From a bacterium (lineage in GTDB: Bacteria; Planctomycetota; SZUA-567), in the NCBI GenBank assembly GCA_003245715.1, contig QKCJ01000055.1:1-36227 (forward strand): a stretch of DNA of 36,227 nt, in the 5' to 3' direction. This document shows positions 33,187 through 36,227 of the stretch, in pieces. Each line of letters opens with the position of its first letter. Position 1 is the first letter of the stretch. Position numbers and translations under genes: made by a program. Below the pieces are notes generated by a model. That model ran no database searches and was not told the DNA's origin. It saw only the letters and a program-made list of their open reading frames with translations.

Positions 33187-34029
33187 ATGAAAAACTACAT
33201 TATTGATCTTTGTGATGTTCAGAGGCAGTTTTCTGCAGTATTTCCGCTTAAGCGTATCGGTTATTTGTATTCTCTGGAGAACAGAGTGCATACATTTACC
33301 GATAAACTTGAATTCTGTATCCGCTGTTCTTCTTCCGCCAAGATTGCAATTGACATTATTGATGGGAAAGAGCATAGAACGCCATTTCCTCATATTATTG
33401 TGAAAAGACCGGGGGTCAATCACAGTTACTCATTTAATCAACCCCGGGATGCTGTTTATTTTCAATATAGCCCTGAACATGAGTCGCAAATGGTTGCTGC
33501 TAAATTGATTACGGATCCATCAATTTGGGAATTTACAATCACTCCGGAAATATCTGTAAAGTTGCAGAATATCAAAACGCTGCTTGAGTCTTCCCAAAAA
33601 AAATATGTGGCAGACCATCTAGACTTGGCTGCTTTGAATATTATTGAGTTATTAATTGAACAGAAAAATTCAATAATCAATAAGACTGATCCGCATGAAG
33701 AAGATATCAGGAAAATTGCTTCATATTTTAATTTGAATTTCAAAGAAGATATCAATTTAGAAAAATTGCTTTCGGAATTCGGCTTTGCCAAAAGAAGCTT
33801 TTTCAGATATTGGAAAAAGTACTATAAAAGCACTCCTGCTGAATATATAAAGGATTTGAAAATCAAGTATGCCTGCTCGCTCTTACTTGAAACAACGATC
33901 CCTGTATGGCAAATAACAGAGGAATTAAATTTTAAAAATGTTTATTACCTATGCAAAATTTTTAAAGATAAATTCGGCATTACACCGCAGGAATTCCGCA
34001 AAAACCTAGGCAAACTTCATGAAAATTAG
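33187..34029 (+). CDS. AraC-family transcriptional regulator
   Basis: The 280-residue protein has an N-terminal beta-barrel-like (cupin) sensor region (about 1-150, including PFPHIIVKRPGVNHSYSF). The C-terminal AraC double helix-turn-helix (about 180-275) has INLEKLLSEFGFAKRSFFRY and a second helix pair ending KDKFGITPQEFRKNL. It is divergent from the GHL6-like operon over 176 bases, so it probably activates that operon in response to a sugar. The ATG at 33187 is chosen because the promoter lies at 33127-33155. Upstream codons back to 32995 run into the neighbouring gene and read as unlikely protein. Confidence 0.85.
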   Translation: MKNYIIDLCDVQRQFSAVFPLKRIGYLYSLENRVHTFTDKLEFCIRCSSSAKIAIDIIDGKEHRTPFPHIIVKRPGVNHSYSFNQPRDAVYFQYSPEHESQMVAAKLITDPSIWEFTITPEISVKLQNIKTLLESSQKKYVADHLDLAALNIIELLIEQKNSIINKTDPHEEDIRKIASYFNLNFKEDINLEKLLSEFGFAKRSFFRYWKKYYKSTPAEYIKDLKIKYACSLLLETTIPVWQITEELNFKNVYYLCKIFKDKFGITPQEFRKNLGKLHEN

Positions 34030-34115
34030 TATAACCTGCTTCTGCCATTTCTCTACATAATGCCAGGATGTACTGCCATATTTATCACGAATATGTTAAA
34101 CCATACGCCGTTTTT

Positions 34116-34129
34116 GGGGGAGGGGGGGG
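34116..34129 (+). repeat. Poly-G tract in an AT-rich intergenic gap
   Basis: GGGGGAGGGGGGGG stands in an otherwise AT-rich 216-base gap between the AraC-type gene and the convergent oxidoreductase gene. No gene or clear terminator is seen in this gap. Confidence 0.8.
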
Positions 34130-34245
34130 CATTGATTTCGCCTTTAAAAATTCTGATTATTTAGAACACAGTTTTGATGATCTGTAAAACAACTTTTCAA
34201 ACAACCTAAATTGTCTTCTCAAAATAAAACGTAATGGCAAAGCAA

Positions 34246-35283
34246 TCATTTAATATTCTGTATTTTGGCAAGTGCTTGGTAGGCGTCTTCAAGAGTGCAA
34301 ATATTATTGACGCGTTCTCCAGAAATATACTTTAACGCATTAGCCATCTGATGCAGGAATCCCTGCAGAACCATCATTTTATTGTGGCAATGTTTAGTGC
34401 TGACCTCTTTAGGAATAAAATCTCTCATCTCTGTAGGAGTATAATAGATCATTTGAGGCGATTCGGCAATTTCCTCAATTGGGTGGTATACAAGTTTCGC
34501 CGATTTTTCATGACCAATTATTTCATATGATTCCAGATTTTGCCCACATGAGGGACGAAACTCAAATTGAACTGTGCCACGATTAAAAGAAGCATTGACA
34601 ATTATATGACTTTTAATACCAGTCATTAATAAATCATCAGAATATGAAACGCTGTCTATCTGGTAGTTACCAATAACACTTTGAATAAAGTCCAGCGAAT
34701 GCCCCATGATATCTTCATAAAATAATTTTTCACTACGACAAGCGCGCAGAAAACGACACGTCAAATGAAGTGAACCCTGCATGCTTTTATAAATATTGCG
34801 AAACGCTTCTGCACCACATTGAAAACGCCTGTTATACCCTACCGCAACCGGTATTTCATTCTCAATTGACAATGTATTTATTTTTTGCAAAATATCTATG
34901 CTTAATGAAACAGGTTTCTCAATCAGAAATGGAATGCCATTGTTTAAAAGCCACAAAGCCGCCTCTTCACTATGCGGATCCCACAACTGAACAATAAAAG
35001 CATCATAGGATTTTATATCGCAGATACCCCGATAATTACAGTGCGCGATTGCATCTGGAAATTTTTCGTGTGCGTGCTTAAGGGCTTTTCCATCAATATC
35101 AGTAACTGAACCTATGGAAATGGGCCAACCAAATGATTGCAGAATTTTTATTGCTTCACCATGACAATTCTGAAACATTTTTCCGCACCCGATCACTCCG
35201 AGCCGCAAAGGTTTATTGCATTTTTCAGGCAGAGTAAATTCATCGAGTATTAAACTTAAATTACCCTGAATTGAACAGTCCAT
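34246..35283 (-). CDS. Gfo/Idh/MocA-family oxidoreductase
   Basis: The 345-residue protein has an N-terminal NAD(P)-binding fold (LRLGVIGCGKMFQNCHGEA, GxGxxx near residues 28-33) and the family EKP motif in NGIPFLIEKPVSLS. The C-terminal domain is the usual substrate-binding alpha/beta sheet, starting after AVGYNRRFQ. Such enzymes oxidise or reduce sugars and sugar derivatives. It overlaps the end of the heparinase-like gene by 28 bases on the same strand, so the two are probably translated together and handle one substrate. The substrate is not known. The N-terminal 20 residues before KPLRLGVI are longer than usual, so a later start is possible. Confidence 0.85.
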   Translation of the reverse strand: MDCSIQGNLSLILDEFTLPEKCNKPLRLGVIGCGKMFQNCHGEAIKILQSFGWPISIGSVTDIDGKALKHAHEKFPDAIAHCNYRGICDIKSYDAFIVQLWDPHSEEAALWLLNNGIPFLIEKPVSLSIDILQKINTLSIENEIPVAVGYNRRFQCGAEAFRNIYKSMQGSLHLTCRFLRACRSEKLFYEDIMGHSLDFIQSVIGNYQIDSVSYSDDLLMTGIKSHIIVNASFNRGTVQFEFRPSCGQNLESYEIIGHEKSAKLVYHPIEEIAESPQMIYYTPTEMRDFIPKEVSTKHCHNKMMVLQGFLHQMANALKYISGERVNNICTLEDAYQALAKIQNIK

Positions 35284-36227
35284 TTTGCTTTTTTTACCTT
35301 CCTCTCACTCCTGAGTAATATCTGGTAGCCTCTCTGGTTAACGTCACCACATTCAAGAGGTCCGGATTTCCCGCAATCATTAATAGTAATAACATTCCCC
35401 GGGTATACAAAAAGCTCATATTCAATCTGCGAGTTAAGCACCTGCATACTCATTTTCTGTCCACAGACATCCCAGACAATAGCGTCCGTACCAATAATCT
35501 CCGGGGGATCTGAAACCCGAAAATAGGCTTCAATATATGCCTCAATATCGGTTGACACATCATCTGAAACGATAAAAGAGCAAGGTGAATCAATTGAAAC
35601 CTTACGGATGGCATTATTAACCGTCAGTGACGTCTCATAAGAATTTGTAAAATTCATAGTTATGCCCGAATCATCAATGTCCGGCACAATTGACATCTCT
35701 TTTAACTTATTATAATTTGTTGTTTCAGGATCAAAAGCATGATATAACCTGTCATCAAATTGCCCCCTCCCATTAAAACAAATGGAATTCTGGAAGATTC
35801 CCTTTTTTATGCCAAGATACCCCGGGCCAAGAAGCACCGGTAGATCATTCCATGCAGCATAAACCGATCCGGCGTCAGGGTGAACATGCCCGGCATTAAA
35901 TTTATATCGAGCCATCCCGCTATCCGTTGTTTCGAGTCTATACCCTAAAGGCGGCCCACACTTTGCAAGAACTCTCAGCGTGTTTCCGCTTTCATCAACT
36001 GTATCTTTCACCCAGATTCCAATATCATCGAAAAAGTGCTTTCCTTCGGTTATCAAACTTTTTTTTGGCGCAGTCCATAACAATGACCAGAATCCTTCAG
36101 GCCAGCGAAAACCACGTGATTTTATATTATCAGCAATTGCACGGAAGTCCGGGTCATGCAATTTACGTCCAATCCAGTAAAAGATATGTGAATAGTTTTG
36201 CAGGGTTATATCATCAACAAATCTGGC
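35256..36227 (-). CDS. Heparinase II/III-family protein, cut by the window edge
   Basis: The frame stays open to the last base of the window, so the 5' part of the gene lies outside; at least 323 residues are seen. A TTG at 36161 is not the real start, because the reading continues with ARFVDDITLQNYSHIFYWIG. The visible part resembles the C-terminal beta-sandwich of heparinase II/III-type polysaccharide lyases: KCGPPLGYR, NAGHVHPDAGSVYAAWNDLP and VLLGPGYLGIKKG, followed by long beta strands. The His and Asp in GHVHPDAGS fit the conserved lyase motif. Its likely substrate is an acidic polysaccharide. It overlaps the oxidoreductase gene by 28 bases. Confidence 0.75.
   Translation of the reverse strand, partial: ARFVDDITLQNYSHIFYWIGRKLHDPDFRAIADNIKSRGFRWPEGFWSLLWTAPKKSLITEGKHFFDDIGIWVKDTVDESGNTLRVLAKCGPPLGYRLETTDSGMARYKFNAGHVHPDAGSVYAAWNDLPVLLGPGYLGIKKGIFQNSICFNGRGQFDDRLYHAFDPETTNYNKLKEMSIVPDIDDSGITMNFTNSYETSLTVNNAIRKVSIDSPCSFIVSDDVSTDIEAYIEAYFRVSDPPEIIGTDAIVWDVCGQKMSMQVLNSQIEYELFVYPGNVITINDCGKSGPLECGDVNQRGYQILLRSERKVKKAKWTVQFRVI

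Noticed and set aside
1..36227. CRISPR array, toxin-antitoxin pair, restriction system or prophage
   Set aside because: No regularly spaced repeats and no matching protein families were seen on either strand.

Overview
The window looks like a chromosomal piece from an anaerobic, polysaccharide-degrading bacterium of the Lentisphaerota/Victivallales type (PVC group). This assignment is an inference. It rests on pilin-like proteins with an N-terminal FTLIE helix and a C-terminal H-X9-D(G/S) motif that lack the usual Gly at -1, on GHL6-like and CBM-rich glycosidases, and on HydE, a maturase for [FeFe]-hydrogenase. No 16S gene is present to confirm it.

Left part (1 to about 16.2 kb) is core-like. 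It begins with a tRNA-Arg 3' half that looks like an integration scar, then an intact tRNA-Phe and a PocR/AraC-type regulator. A phage-shock module follows: pspF divergent from pspA, with a sigma-54-like promoter in front of pspA and then a fused PspB-PspC gene. Next come citrate synthase, two envelope proteins of unknown function, hydE and tyrS. A same-strand series then carries a TIGR03936/DUF2344 protein, RNase G/E with a structured 5' leader, a Nif3-like protein, an O6-methylguanine methyltransferase, folC and an orphan FlgM-like gene that ends at a strong terminator.

Boundary (16.3-17.1 kb): a transposase pseudogene with stops, frameshifts and an internal deletion marks the switch to visibly more AT-rich accessory DNA.

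Right part (17.4-36.2 kb) is accessory carbohydrate metabolism. A three-gene cassette (beta-propeller glycosidase-like protein, FAD-dependent oxidoreductase, GntR regulator with a sugar-binding-like domain) lies between two transposase relics. An IclR regulator follows with an inverted repeat at its promoter. Then comes a LacI regulator and a secreted GH10 xylanase whose upstream regions share one near-palindromic operator. The xylanase gene is followed by a pilin-like gene. Convergent to it is a second unit: a cytoplasmic GHL6-like glycosidase, a 1208-residue secreted multi-domain clan-A-like glycosidase and another pilin-like gene, with a divergent AraC regulator. The window ends with a Gfo/Idh/MocA oxidoreductase and a heparinase II/III-family gene cut by the edge.

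Most interesting are the paired arrangement of secreted glycoside hydrolase plus pilin-like gene seen twice, the matched LacI operators, the PspB-PspC fusion under a sigma-54-like promoter, the rng leader and the tRNA-Arg att-like scar. I did not find a clearly new defence or mobile system.
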